Source of the DNA: JAAZNO01 sp964508025
GTDB lineage: Bacteria > Chloroflexota > Anaerolineae > B4-G1 > SLSP01
Direction of reading: 5' to 3'
NCBI GenBank assembly: GCA_964508025.1
Contig: CAZDSF010000001.1
Location: 1-64,000 of the forward strand
Length of the DNA: 64,000 bases
Under the pieces are notes generated by a model. The model was given only the letters and a program-made list of their open reading frames with translations, had not been told where the DNA came from and did not search any database. Shown piece by piece: positions 7,718-16,294 of the stretch; the first letter of the stretch is position 1, and each line of letters opens with the position of its first letter. Made by a program: the position numbers and the translations under genes.

Positions 7718-9079
7718 CTATTTCAGAATGTAATAGGTGCCGCGTTTGGCGCCAACCTTGAGCAGGATGCTTTGCTCAACGAGATCCACCAGGTCTAGCC
7801 GCAATGTTTCTGGTGAGACATCGGGGCAGAGCTCTTGATAGTCGCGATTGGTGATGCGCCCGTGGCGTTGGATAAACGCCAGCGCTTTGGCCTGCCGCTC
7901 GTTGGTGGTGAGTCGCGCACCGCTTTGCGGCGTGTGATCTATCACGTTGCGGAAAATCACCGTGAAAGAGAACGGCGTCTCGCGGAATTCCGGCGGTGGA
8001 TGCCCGGCGTTGACCATCTCTTCGATCATCAAATCCACGCCCAGCCCCAGCTCTTCGATGTAGCGCCACTGGAACAGCCCGTTGACGATGCGCGGATTGC
8101 GCGAGAAGTGTTCATCCACGATGTTGTCAATGGTGATGAAGCCAGGCAAGCCGCCGGGACTGGAGATCTCCAGACGGTCGGCGAAGATGCGCACCTCGAT
8201 GGCGCGCCCGCGCAACCGGTAATCCCGGTGCGCAATGGCGTTGACCAGCGCTTCGCGGATGGCGGTGGGTGGGTAGAGCCATTTCTCCTCGCGTTGGAGC
8301 GCGCGCACAACCGCGCCGCGCCGAATTTCCTCTTGCAGGATGGTCCACGTGCGTTGGATGATTTGCGGCAGCGCGCCGTTGAGCTCCTCGCGGCGACCGT
8401 AGCCCGCCTCGCCGCTCTCACTGCGCAGGTCGGTGCCGTCGAAGCGCACGAAGGTCAGGCCGCTGCGCGGAATGAAGCTCTGCGGATTGCGCCCAAAGAG
8501 TAGCAGCCCTGCAACGGTGGGCAGGCGCTCCGAGGTCAGCCAGCCCATTTCGATGAATAAATCCTCTAGCGGGCGAGTGAGCGGGCGGCCCTGCCGTTCT
8601 TCCCATTTGTTGACAAACTCTTCCAGCAGCTTGTCATCGAAGTCGGCGCGGGTGGCGCCGGGAACGGACTCGGCTTCGTAGTCGCCGGCGGAGCGGGTGG
8701 TGGCGAGCTGGCGCACCTGGTCGCCGCGCAGGGGGCGGTTTTCGGCGCCGGTGCGCACCAGCACACGCCCATCGCGCAGCGTGTGTAGTTCCGGACTGCG
8801 GCGGATACGTCCAACGAAAACGAATTCGCCGCCCCATTCCGTCTGTTGCCACTCCACCGGGATGGGGGGATGACACTGCGCCTCGGCCTGATGAAAAAGC
8901 CCGTTGATTTCTTCGGGATAGATCTCGCCTGTGGGCTGCCCTTCCGCATTCAGACCGACATAGAGAGTGCCCCCATCGGCATTGGCAAAAGCCACCAGGG
9001 TCTCTGCCAGCAGCTCTGGATTGGCGCCGGGCAACAGCGCCACGAGCTGATTAGGGCTAAGTTGCGCCGTTATAGGCAT
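7718..9079 (-). CDS. AlbA_2/Schlafen-type ATP-binding transcriptional regulator
   Basis: The protein has 453 residues. An N-terminal AlbA_2 (divergent AAA_4/Schlafen) domain at about 20-110 shows LVAFANADGGTLYVGLNAEG. A central GHKL-like ATP-binding C-terminal-half region (IREALVNAIAHRDYRLRG and FITIDNIVDEHFSRNP) is of the type annotated as RecG-like ATP-binding C-terminal. A winged-helix region lies at about 395-450 (TNRDYQELCPDVSPETL). Such proteins are often transcriptional regulators, and some are linked to phage defence or nucleic-acid processing. Nothing adjacent identifies its target. Confidence 0.82.
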   Translation of the reverse strand: MPITAQLSPNQLVALLPGANPELLAETLVAFANADGGTLYVGLNAEGQPTGEIYPEEINGLFHQAEAQCHPPIPVEWQQTEWGGEFVFVGRIRRSPELHTLRDGRVLVRTGAENRPLRGDQVRQLATTRSAGDYEAESVPGATRADFDDKLLEEFVNKWEERQGRPLTRPLEDLFIEMGWLTSERLPTVAGLLLFGRNPQSFIPRSGLTFVRFDGTDLRSESGEAGYGRREELNGALPQIIQRTWTILQEEIRRGAVVRALQREEKWLYPPTAIREALVNAIAHRDYRLRGRAIEVRIFADRLEISSPGGLPGFITIDNIVDEHFSRNPRIVNGLFQWRYIEELGLGVDLMIEEMVNAGHPPPEFRETPFSFTVIFRNVIDHTPQSGARLTTNERQAKALAFIQRHGRITNRDYQELCPDVSPETLRLDLVDLVEQSILLKVGAKRGTYYILK

Positions 9080-9198
9080 GGCTCACGCTCCTGCGAAAGT
9101 ATGAAGGTTGAAGGCGGAAGGATGAAAATCTCGCTCACATTTTTGCTCTTGGATGGTGTGCGCAAACTGCGTACTACTCACTGCTTTCTACGCGCTGT

Positions 9199-11700
9199 TT
9201 ACGGAGTGTTTGTAGCACCGTTTCCGTTGCCATCTGCTGCATCTTCTGGCAGCCGCGCAATGGAGGCCACGCGATCCCCTTCCTTGAGATCAATCAGCTG
9301 GACGCCCCGGCTATAGCGGCCCATCTGCGGGATGTCGGCGACGCGCGTGCGGATGACGATGCCGTTCTGCGAAATGAGCGTGATCTCATCTGCGGGCTGC
9401 ACCACGCGCGCTGCCGTCACCGGCCCCGTCTTGGCATTGATGTTATAGGCGCGCACCCCTTTGCCGCCGCGTCCTTGGGGCGAGAATTCCTCCAGCCCGG
9501 TGCGACGCCCGTAGCCGTTCTCCGAGGCGATGAAGAGATCGCCGCCGGGTTCGACGACTTCCATGCTGGTGATGCTGTCTTGCGCGGCGAGCCTCATGCT
9601 GATCACGCCGCGCGCGTTGCGGCCCATCGGGCGCACGTCCGTCTCGTTGAAGCGGATGCCCTGCCCCTGTTCGGTGATCAGAATCACGTCATCGTGGCCC
9701 TGGGTGAGCCGCACCCAGCCGAGCACGTCGTTGTCCTCCAGATTGATGGCGATCAGCCCGCTCGGGCGCACGGAGACGAACTCGCTGAGCGAGACGCGCT
9801 TGATCCAGCCCTTGCGCGTGACCATCATCAGGAAGTGGCGCTCATCGAATTCGCTCACGGCGACGACGGCGGTGACACGCTCGGCGGCTTCCAGCGCCAG
9901 AATGCCGGCGATGAGCGATCCTTTGGCGGTGCGGTCGGCTTGCGGAATCTGGTAGACGCGCTCCTGGTAGACTTTGCCGTGGTCGGTGAAGAAGAGCAGC
10001 GTATCAAGGGTGTTCGCGGAGAGCATGTAGACGATGGCGTCCTCGTCGCGGGTGGTCATGCCGATCACGCCGCGCCCGCCGCGCCCTTGCGCTTTGTAGA
10101 CTTTCGAGGGCACGCGCTTGATGTAGCCGCGTTGGGTGATTGGAATCAGCACACGCTCCTCGGTGACGAAATCCTCCTCGTCAAAATCGGCGCCCGCCTG
10201 GAACTCGATCTGCGTGCGACGCGCGTCGGCGTAGGTTTCCTGGATGGCGAGCAGTTCCTCCCGAATGACGCCGCGCTGGCGCAGCGGAGAGGCGAGCAGG
10301 TCCTCCAGGTAAGCGATTTGCTTGAGTAATTCCTGGTACTCATCTACCAACTTCTGACGCTCCAGCGCGGTCAGCCGGCGCAATGGCATATCAAGGATCG
10401 CCTGCGCTTGCACCTCGGAGAGCTTGAAATTCTCCATCAGCCGCACGCGGGCCGTTTCCACGTTGGGCGATTCCCGAATCGTGCGGATGACTTCATCCAG
10501 ATGATCCAGGGCGATGAGCAACCCTTCCAGAATGTGCGCCCGCGCCTGCGCCTGCCGCAGCTCGTACTGGGCGCGGCGGACGATGATTTCGACGCGGTGT
10601 TGGAGGAAGATGAGCAGCAAGCGCTTGAGCGGTAGAATGCGCGGTTCGCCGTTGACCAGGGCGAGCAATTGCACGCCGAAAGTGGACTGCAACGGCGTGA
10701 ATTTGAAGAGGCGATTGAGCGCCTTTTGCGGCTGCGCATCGCGTTTGAGCTCGATGATGATGCTCATGCCGCGCTTGTCGGATTCGTCGCGCAGGTCGCT
10801 GATCTCTTCCAACTTACCGCTGCGGACGAGTTCCGCGATGCGTTCCAACAAGCTCGATTTGTTGAGCTGGTAGGGGATCTCGCTGATGACGATGCGGAAG
10901 CGCCCGCCGCGCAGCTCTTCAATTTCGGCCTTGGCGCGGACGATGACCTTGCCGCGCCCGGTGGCATACGCCTGTACGATGGCTTCGCGGCCCATGATAA
11001 TGCCGCCCGTGGGAAAATCTGGTCCCTTGATGAAGCCCATCAGCTCTTCCACGCCGACTTCTTCCTGCCGATCCCAGTTGTCGAGCAGATGAATCAACGC
11101 TGCGCTGACTTCGCCTAGATTGTGCGGGGGAATATTTGTCGCCATGCCCACGGCGATGCCCGATGACCCGTTGATGAGCAGGTTGGGCAGCTTGGCGGGC
11201 AGCACTTGCGGCTCTTGCAGTGTGCTGTCGAAGTTGTCGGTCCAGTCTACCGTCTCTTTGTCAATATCGGCGAGGATTTCCATCGCCAGTTTGCCCAGGC
11301 GCGCTTCGGTGTAGCGCATCGCGGCAGGTGAATCGCCATCAATGGAGCCGAAGTTGCCCTGCCCATCCACCAGCAGGTAGCGCATTGAGAAATCCTGCGC
11401 CAGGCGCGCCATGGCTTCGTAGACCGCCGAATCGCCATGAGGATGGTACTTGCCTAATACCTCACCGACGATACGGGCGGATTTCTTGTAAGGGGTGCCG
11501 GGGCGGATGCCCATGTCGTACATGGCGTAGAGGATGCGTCGCTGTACGGGCTTTAGCCCATCGCGGGCGTCGGGCAGCGCGCGAGCCACGATCACGCTCA
11601 TGGCGTAATCGAGATAGGCGGCGCGCATCTCCTGGTTGATGTCTACGGCGCGAATATTCCCGGCAATGTTCGCTGTTGCGCTGGAGTTTTCGTCTTCCAA
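9199..11700 (-). CDS. gyrA: DNA gyrase subunit A
   Basis: Breakage-reunion subunit of type IIA topoisomerase, 833 residues. The N-terminus has DINQEMRAAYLDYAMSVIV, and the active-site tyrosine is Y130 in AAMRYTEARL. The quinolone-resistance region HPHGDSAVYE keeps the Ser (S91) and acidic (E95) residues seen in sensitive enzymes. The C-terminal pinwheel of six blades contains QGRGGRG near residue 545, a variant of the GyrA box Q(R/K)RGG(R/K)G, and a second QGRGGKG later. This favours GyrA over ParC, though the first Arg of the box is Gly. It is transcribed alone, divergent from the 11910 gene. Confidence 0.93.
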   Translation of the reverse strand: MEDENSSATANIAGNIRAVDINQEMRAAYLDYAMSVIVARALPDARDGLKPVQRRILYAMYDMGIRPGTPYKKSARIVGEVLGKYHPHGDSAVYEAMARLAQDFSMRYLLVDGQGNFGSIDGDSPAAMRYTEARLGKLAMEILADIDKETVDWTDNFDSTLQEPQVLPAKLPNLLINGSSGIAVGMATNIPPHNLGEVSAALIHLLDNWDRQEEVGVEELMGFIKGPDFPTGGIIMGREAIVQAYATGRGKVIVRAKAEIEELRGGRFRIVISEIPYQLNKSSLLERIAELVRSGKLEEISDLRDESDKRGMSIIIELKRDAQPQKALNRLFKFTPLQSTFGVQLLALVNGEPRILPLKRLLLIFLQHRVEIIVRRAQYELRQAQARAHILEGLLIALDHLDEVIRTIRESPNVETARVRLMENFKLSEVQAQAILDMPLRRLTALERQKLVDEYQELLKQIAYLEDLLASPLRQRGVIREELLAIQETYADARRTQIEFQAGADFDEEDFVTEERVLIPITQRGYIKRVPSKVYKAQGRGGRGVIGMTTRDEDAIVYMLSANTLDTLLFFTDHGKVYQERVYQIPQADRTAKGSLIAGILALEAAERVTAVVAVSEFDERHFLMMVTRKGWIKRVSLSEFVSVRPSGLIAINLEDNDVLGWVRLTQGHDDVILITEQGQGIRFNETDVRPMGRNARGVISMRLAAQDSITSMEVVEPGGDLFIASENGYGRRTGLEEFSPQGRGGKGVRAYNINAKTGPVTAARVVQPADEITLISQNGIVIRTRVADIPQMGRYSRGVQLIDLKEGDRVASIARLPEDAADGNGNGATNTP

Positions 11701-11743
11701 AATCAGGTCTCCTCCGACGGGGGAACTGCGATACCAAACACAT

Positions 11744-11749
11744 ATTATA
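11744..11749 (-). promoter_or_regulatory. Candidate -10 element of gyrA
   Basis: TATAAT on the minus strand lies about 45 bases before the gyrA ATG. The hexamer 17 bases upstream matches the -35 consensus poorly. Confidence 0.45.
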
Positions 11750-11804
11750 CCCCAAGAAGCCGTAAGAGCGAATTATGAATTTTCTCCAATTTGGATTTTG
11801 CCTA

Positions 11805-11833
11805 TTGACGGGGTCTTATCGGTGTGTTAAAAT
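11805..11833 (+). promoter_or_regulatory. Predicted sigma70 promoter for the 11910-13870 genes
   Basis: TTGACG (11805-11810) and TAAAAT (11828-11833) have a 17-base spacer. The expected start is near 11840, which leaves a roughly 70-base leader before the chosen ATG at 11910. Confidence 0.7.
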
Positions 11834-11909
11834 ACAGTTCGTCCGACGCAGTCATACCAGCTGCGCGCGGGCCATGGATAAGGCGATTTTATGGGTGAGA
11901 TTATTTTTC

Positions 11910-12287
11910 ATGTATCCTGATAGCGAAATTCTTTTTCCCCCTCGGTGCATTCCTCAGCTGCGCGATTTGCGCGGGCCGAAGTGGCAACATCTGGTTGAGC
12001 GCGTGCTATATCTGCCGCTCAATCACGAAGAGGTCTTGGGTTTTGGATTGTTGATGATCAAGCTGGGCAGCTGCCTCACCTGCGACCTCGATAGTTACCG
12101 GGCATCGTTGGGCTGCTGCACCTGCGCGCGCCGCACAATTAGCGGCTTCAAAGGCGATGATGCGGAGCTGCTGGATCGCTACGAGAAGGCGCTGACCGAT
12201 GTGCGCGCCTATCTCGGCAAGGGTGGGCTGCCGCAGCCCGTGGAATTGATGTTGGCGGAACAGGTTCCCAGCGCCCCGAAAGGATGA
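11910..12287 (+). CDS. Small Cys-containing protein of unknown function
   Basis: A 125-residue protein starting MYPDSEILFPPR. I do not recognise a named family with certainty. It has a central motif GSCLTCDLDSYRASLGCCTC with five cysteines in 18 residues, which could bind a metal or cluster. A Lys/Asp-rich helix follows (ELLDRYEKALTDVRAYL). No signal peptide or membrane segment is present. The frame is open from 11775, but the region before 11910 includes the promoter, so the later start is preferred. Its stop overlaps the next start (ATGA), so it is translationally coupled to the glycosidase gene. Confidence 0.65.
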   Translation: MYPDSEILFPPRCIPQLRDLRGPKWQHLVERVLYLPLNHEEVLGFGLLMIKLGSCLTCDLDSYRASLGCCTCARRTISGFKGDDAELLDRYEKALTDVRAYLGKGGLPQPVELMLAEQVPSAPKG

Positions 12288-13870
12288 GGACAATGCGCCA
12301 TCGCTGGCGTTGGCTGATCGGATGGCTGATGATCGCCGCACTACTGGGTGCGGCGTTTGTCTTCTTGCCCTGGCGCGGCTGGTTGCACGCCGTCACCGGC
12401 GAGGAGGCGCTGCTGCAACAGGTGCGCGGCGCGGTGCAAGTGGGCTTCGGCTGGACGCGCCCGCTGCCCCGTACCGCCGATGACGTGCTGCTCTCCCACA
12501 CCGAGCTGGCGCCTTTTGGCATCAACACCTTCATCAACCTCGAAGTCGAACCGGAGAAGCGCGAACGCTCGCTCCAGATGATCTCCGACGCCGGTTTTCG
12601 GTGGATCCGCCAGGAGTTCACCTGGGAGGATATCGAAATCCACGGCAAAGGCGATTTTGAGGATCGCCGTCACGAACCATATCGCTCGGCCTGGGAGAAA
12701 TACGATCAGATCGTGGATCTCGCCGCAGCCTACGACCTGGGCATCATCGCACGGCTGAGCAATCCCCCAGCGTGGTCGCGCGCGGGCGGCGATGCAGTGG
12801 GCGCCTACGCCCCGCCCGACAACTTCGACGACTTTGCCGATTTTGTGGAAATCGTGGTGCGCCGTTACCGGGGCCGCATCCGCTACTACCAGCTGTGGAA
12901 CGAGCCTAATATCTACCCGGAGTGGGGAAATCGGCCCGTGGACCCGGCGGCCTATACCCGGCTGCTATGTTCCGCGTATGCGCGCGTCAAGGCGGTGGAT
13001 CCCGAAGCGGTGGTCATCAGCGGCGCGCTCGCGCCCACCGATCAGCTGGGCGCGCTGCGCCCCGATGGCGGCAACAATCTCATGGATGTGATTTTCCTTC
13101 AGCGGATGTACGACGCCGGCGCGAAGGATTGCTTCGATGTGATGGCGCTCAACGATTACATGCTCTGGTCTGGCCCCGGCGACCGCCGCCTGCGCCCGCA
13201 TATCGTCAACTTCTCGCGCCCGCTGTGGATTCGGGATGTGATGGTCGCCAACGGCGACGCCGCCAAATCCATCTGGCTTACGGAAATGAACAGCAACACC
13301 GTTCCTGAGCATTTGCCCGCGAACTTCGGGCGAGTGACGGAGGAGCAGCAGGCGCGCTACGCCGTGCAGGCCTTCGAGCGTATTCAGCGCGAGTGGCCCT
13401 GGGTGGGCATGGTGAATGTGTGGTTCTTCAAGCGCCCTAGCGACCAGGAGATGGATCAATCGTGGTATTACTTCCGCCTGGTGGAGCCGGATTTCACGCC
13501 GTTGCCGGTCTACACGGCATTGCGGGATTATCTCACCACGTTAGAGCCGACGCTTTATCGCGGCTGGCATCAGGCGAACACCTGGCAGGCGACGACTACG
13601 GGCGATTGGGCGCCGGATGATAGCGCCCCTGGCGCCCAGCGCGGATCGCCCGGCGCGACGTTCTCACTGGCATGGGAAGGGCGCGCGCTGGAGTTGCACA
13701 CGCAGGGCGCGGGTGTGGTGCGCCTCGCCGTGGATGGCGGCGCGCCGCAGGAAGCGGCGCTCTCGGCTGAACCGCTCGTTGTGGGGCGCGGGCTGCTCCC
13801 GCAGCGGCGCACGCTCACGCTCACCGTCGTGGAGGGGCCGATGACCCTTACGGCGTTGCGCGTGCGTTGA
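12284..13870 (+). CDS. Membrane-anchored glycoside hydrolase, clan GH-A (GH39/GH5-like)
   Basis: A 528-residue protein. Residues 10-29 form an uncleaved N-terminal membrane anchor (LIGWLMIAALLGAAFVF), so the enzyme faces outward. The central TIM barrel (about 65-430) has the clan GH-A pair: acid/base E207 in LWNEPN and nucleophile E334 in WLTEMN, about 127 residues apart. Strand motifs such as AGFRWIRQEFTWEDIE fit GH39/GH5-type retaining enzymes. A C-terminal β-rich region (about 435-528) looks like a small carbohydrate-binding or sandwich domain. The substrate is unknown. It overlaps the upstream gene by four bases and ends in a strong terminator. Confidence 0.82.
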   Translation: MRTMRHRWRWLIGWLMIAALLGAAFVFLPWRGWLHAVTGEEALLQQVRGAVQVGFGWTRPLPRTADDVLLSHTELAPFGINTFINLEVEPEKRERSLQMISDAGFRWIRQEFTWEDIEIHGKGDFEDRRHEPYRSAWEKYDQIVDLAAAYDLGIIARLSNPPAWSRAGGDAVGAYAPPDNFDDFADFVEIVVRRYRGRIRYYQLWNEPNIYPEWGNRPVDPAAYTRLLCSAYARVKAVDPEAVVISGALAPTDQLGALRPDGGNNLMDVIFLQRMYDAGAKDCFDVMALNDYMLWSGPGDRRLRPHIVNFSRPLWIRDVMVANGDAAKSIWLTEMNSNTVPEHLPANFGRVTEEQQARYAVQAFERIQREWPWVGMVNVWFFKRPSDQEMDQSWYYFRLVEPDFTPLPVYTALRDYLTTLEPTLYRGWHQANTWQATTTGDWAPDDSAPGAQRGSPGATFSLAWEGRALELHTQGAGVVRLAVDGGAPQEAALSAEPLVVGRGLLPQRRTLTLTVVEGPMTLTALRVR

Positions 13871-13890
13871 CGGCGATCTTGCCATAAAGC

Positions 13891-13922
13891 ACACAGAGGC
13901 TTCCAAAGCCTCTGTGTTTTTT
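13891..13922 (+). terminator. Terminator after the glycosidase gene
   Basis: A perfect 12-bp stem (13891-13902 with 13906-13917), a 3-base loop and a run of six T. It lies between convergent genes and could also slow transcription from rsmD. Confidence 0.88.
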
Positions 13923-13940
13923 GTGTCCTGGCGGCGCCGA

Positions 13941-14501
13941 CTAACCCTCTTCGGGCAGTGGACGCCCGTAGAAGCAGAGCATCACGCTGCCGTACTGGCG
14001 TTGATCGAAGAGCGCGAGATTTTCCAGAGCGATGTTCTCGAATTCCACCGGATGAATCTGCACGATGATCCACCCATCCTCGGCGAGCCACTCCATACGT
14101 TGATCGAGTAGCGTCAATGTCTGCTTCCATAGCCCGCGATATTGCGGCGGCGCGACGTAGATCACATCGAAAGGCTCGGCGGGCCGCCCGAGATACTGAA
14201 ACACATCGGCCTTGCGCACATCAGCGTTGGCTTGCAAACCGGTGAGGCTCAGATTTTGGTGGATGGTGCGCAGGGCGGCTTCGCCTTTCTCCACGAAGAC
14301 GGCGCGCGCCGCACCCCGGCTCAACGCCTCGATGCCGACCTGCCCCGTGCCGGCGAAGAGATCCAGAAATCGCGCTTCGGGCACACTGTCGCCCAGAATG
14401 CTGAAGAGCGCCGACTTGGCGCGGTCGGTCATGGGACGGGTTCCCGGCCCTGGGACGGAGTGTAGTTTGCGGCCTTTGGCTCTGCCGGCGATGACACGCA
14501 T
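13941..14501 (-). CDS. rsmD: RsmD-family 16S rRNA (guanine966-N2)-methyltransferase
   Basis: A SAM-dependent RNA methyltransferase, 186 residues, the usual length. It has MRVIAGRAKGRKL at the start, PMTDRAKSALFSIL, and the SAM-binding motif FLDLFAGTGQVGIEALSRGA (about 46-65). The catalytic motif IV is normally DPPY; here residues 117-121 read APPQY, so the first Asp is Ala and a Gln is inserted. Activity may persist in a subfamily but is worth checking. The ATG lies ten bases before the assembly gap, so any upstream partner is unseen. Confidence 0.88.
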   Translation of the reverse strand: MRVIAGRAKGRKLHSVPGPGTRPMTDRAKSALFSILGDSVPEARFLDLFAGTGQVGIEALSRGAARAVFVEKGEAALRTIHQNLSLTGLQANADVRKADVFQYLGRPAEPFDVIYVAPPQYRGLWKQTLTLLDQRMEWLAEDGWIIVQIHPVEFENIALENLALFDQRQYGSVMLCFYGRPLPEEG

Positions 14502-14511
14502 GGCGGCTCCT

Positions 14512-14611
14512 NNNNNNNNNNNNNNNNNNNNNNNNNNNNNNNNNNNNNNNNNNNNNNNNNNNNNNNNNNNNNNNNNNNNNNNNNNNNNNNNNNNNNNNNN
14601 NNNNNNNNNNN
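14512..14611. other. Assembly gap (100 N)
   Basis: Exactly 100 unknown bases, the usual placeholder for a scaffold gap of unknown size. Synteny across this point (rsmD to the Amt-like gene) is therefore not proven by sequence. Confidence 0.99.
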
Positions 14612-14646
14612 TTATCGGGACAGCATCATAGGTTCGATAAGACTCC

Positions 14647-16029
14647 TTACGCCTCAGCGGATGGAGTGTTCTCTACGGGCGGCGCTTCTGGCGCGGGTTC
14701 TGGTTCCGCTTGGGTCGCGTTTTCCTCCGGCATGGCGAGCGTCTCTGGTGCTGCTTCGGCAGCGGCGGTCTCGCTCACGGGTTGCGCTTCCGGCGTCGGA
14801 CGGACGCGCGGCAGGCTCAGGCGGGCGACGCCGCCGAGCAGCAGGCCCCACAGCAAGCCCCAGGCGCCGATTGCCAGCAGACCGAGCAGCTGCGCCACGA
14901 ATTGCGATTCTCCTTGCGCGAGCAGGCCCGCTACGCCGCGCAGCGTCGTCATGCCATTCCAGCCCGGCCCGTTGAGGCCATCGGCGAAGAGACCTACACT
15001 CAGCAGCCCCCAGAGGCCCCCGGTCAGCCCTAGCGCTACGGTCGCAGCGTTATCCTTGAGGCGCAACGTGATCTCCGTCACGAAGAGCATGAAAGGGAAC
15101 AGCAGCCCGGCGATGAGGCCCACCACGAGCGCTGCCCACGGCGGCAGGAACGCCGCGCCCGCGAGGAGCGCCCCGCAGCCGGCAGCCAGACCCCGCGCAG
15201 CGAACAGCGGCTCGATATCGCCTGTAGCCAGCCAGGCATAGAGCTGTGAGGTGAGGACGGCCCCCGCCATCCCCAGGAACAGGTTGATCGCGGCGCGGTT
15301 CCAATCGAGCGTGGCGCCGTAGACGTGGAAAGGCGCGGAAAGCGTCCAGCCGATCCAGCCGAGGCCCACGAATAGCGCGCCGAGATTCGCCAACAGCGGA
15401 TAATAGGCGGGCGGCGGCGCGGGGTTTTCGGCGACCGGACGGCGCGGTTGCAAGACCAGCACACCAAAGGCGAAGCTTGCGGGAAGCCAGAGCAGCAGCG
15501 CGCTGCCGCCGTAATCCACAAAACCGTGACCCAGCTCCATCGTGCGGCCCAACTGCGAAAGCCAACCTCCGCCCCAGGCCCAGCATGCGGCGACCGGCGC
15601 AACAAGCGCGCCCGTGAGCGTCGCCGCGACCACGATGAGCCAGCGGCGCGCATCCGCCAGGGCCAGCGTCACCAACAACACTGCGCCTGCCATGAGCGGC
15701 AGATAATTGAGGAACAGCCCCAATGCGGTGGACGAGACCGTCTCGCCGGCATCCCAGGTGAGGCCGAAGCCGCTCATGCCGAAAAGCCCAAAGCCCAAAT
15801 CTCGCCCGTAGAGGCGGCTTAGCCCTTGCAACGCCGGATCGGGATTGACGACGTAAGCGCCGCCAAGGTGCAGCCCGTAGCCCAAGGCCCAGTAGCCGAT
15901 GATAGCGAGCGCCAACGCCAGCGCCGCCAGCGGTGTGATGCGGCGCGCTTTGGGCGGCTCCAGCCCGCCCCACGCCAGGAGTAATAATCCAATGGGGATG
16001 AGATACCCCCAGAGCCAGTTGGTTTGCAT
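14647..16029 (-). CDS. Amt/Rh-like membrane protein lacking the twin histidines
   Basis: A 460-residue protein with about ten or eleven membrane segments. Motifs align with ammonium channels: CWAWGGGWLSQLG (149-161), HGFVDYGGSALLL (168-180), ARGLAAGCGALLAGAAF and LPPWAALVVGLIAG (where Amt has SPWAALIIGLIAG), and TGGLWGLLSVGLF. The two pore histidines of AmtB are replaced by hydrophobic or Gly residues (L180 in the first motif; GLTGGLWG where AmtB has HGVGG). A roughly 60-residue Ala/Glu/Pro tail ends the protein. It may conduct another small molecule or act as a sensor. No GlnB/GlnK gene is adjacent. Confidence 0.7.
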   Translation of the reverse strand: MQTNWLWGYLIPIGLLLLAWGGLEPPKARRITPLAALALALAIIGYWALGYGLHLGGAYVVNPDPALQGLSRLYGRDLGFGLFGMSGFGLTWDAGETVSSTALGLFLNYLPLMAGAVLLVTLALADARRWLIVVAATLTGALVAPVAACWAWGGGWLSQLGRTMELGHGFVDYGGSALLLWLPASFAFGVLVLQPRRPVAENPAPPPAYYPLLANLGALFVGLGWIGWTLSAPFHVYGATLDWNRAAINLFLGMAGAVLTSQLYAWLATGDIEPLFAARGLAAGCGALLAGAAFLPPWAALVVGLIAGLLFPFMLFVTEITLRLKDNAATVALGLTGGLWGLLSVGLFADGLNGPGWNGMTTLRGVAGLLAQGESQFVAQLLGLLAIGAWGLLWGLLLGGVARLSLPRVRPTPEAQPVSETAAAEAAPETLAMPEENATQAEPEPAPEAPPVENTPSAEA

Positions 16030-16068
16030 AAGGTCGCTCCATATAACGGAATGAACAGTACGATCCCT

Positions 16069-16097
16069 AGTTTACCAGACTCCGAGGAATCCGCCAA
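16069..16097 (-). promoter_or_regulatory. Predicted promoter of the Amt-like gene
   Basis: On the minus strand, TTGGCG (16092-16097) and TAAACT (16069-16074) are spaced by 17 bases, about 40 bases before the ATG. The gene thus has its own promoter, separate from the small RNA promoter further upstream. Confidence 0.55.
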
Positions 16098-16153
16098 TGG
16101 CGCGGGCGGTCGGTGATGTGGGGATAGGGTGTTGGGGAAACGGGCAGAGGCGC

Positions 16154-16259
16154 AAAAAAAGCCCCTCACACCCTGGTCGCTCGGCGGATTCCCCGCCTGG
16201 CTTTGCTTGAGTCGCGCTTGGCGACTATGCCTTTTGGACCGGTGTTGAGGAGCTTTTCT
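16154..16259 (-). ncRNA. Candidate structured small RNA of unknown family
   Basis: A roughly 106-base transcript is predicted from a perfect promoter to a seven-U terminator. Its two ends pair in a long stem of about 20 bp with two small bulges (16236-16257 against 16157-16179), and the 3' strand runs into the U-tract. Inside are two perfect hairpins: a 6-bp stem at 16210-16215/16221-16226 with a 5-base loop, and a 5-bp stem at 16183-16187/16193-16197 with loop GGAAU. The result is a three-way junction with unpaired AAAAGGCAU and CAAGCAAAGCCA joints. It matches none of the RNA families I know well. Confidence 0.6.
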
Positions 16260-16265
16260 ACCTTC

Positions 16266-16294
16266 ATTATAGGCAAGGTCGCCGGCTTTGTCAA
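16266..16294 (-). promoter_or_regulatory. Perfect-consensus sigma70 promoter
   Basis: TTGACA (16289-16294) and TATAAT (16266-16271) on the minus strand with a 17-base spacer, an exact match to the consensus. The -35 element overlaps the stop codon of the DUF126 gene. It drives the small RNA candidate. Confidence 0.85.

Noticed and set aside
9475..10329. Gene antisense to gyrA
   Set aside because: It is a shadow of the conserved gyrA frame, with no ribosome-binding site and composition typical of antisense frames in GC-rich DNA.
16154..16259. SRP (4.5S) RNA
   Set aside because: The GGAA loop is present, but the AGG/AGCA symmetric loop beside it is replaced by extra GC pairs, and a side hairpin breaks the rod shape.
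16154..16259. c-di-GMP-I riboswitch
   Set aside because: Only GCAAAGCC is shared; the GGCAAACC-like 5' half and the tetraloop receptor are missing, and the terminator forms with the end stem itself.
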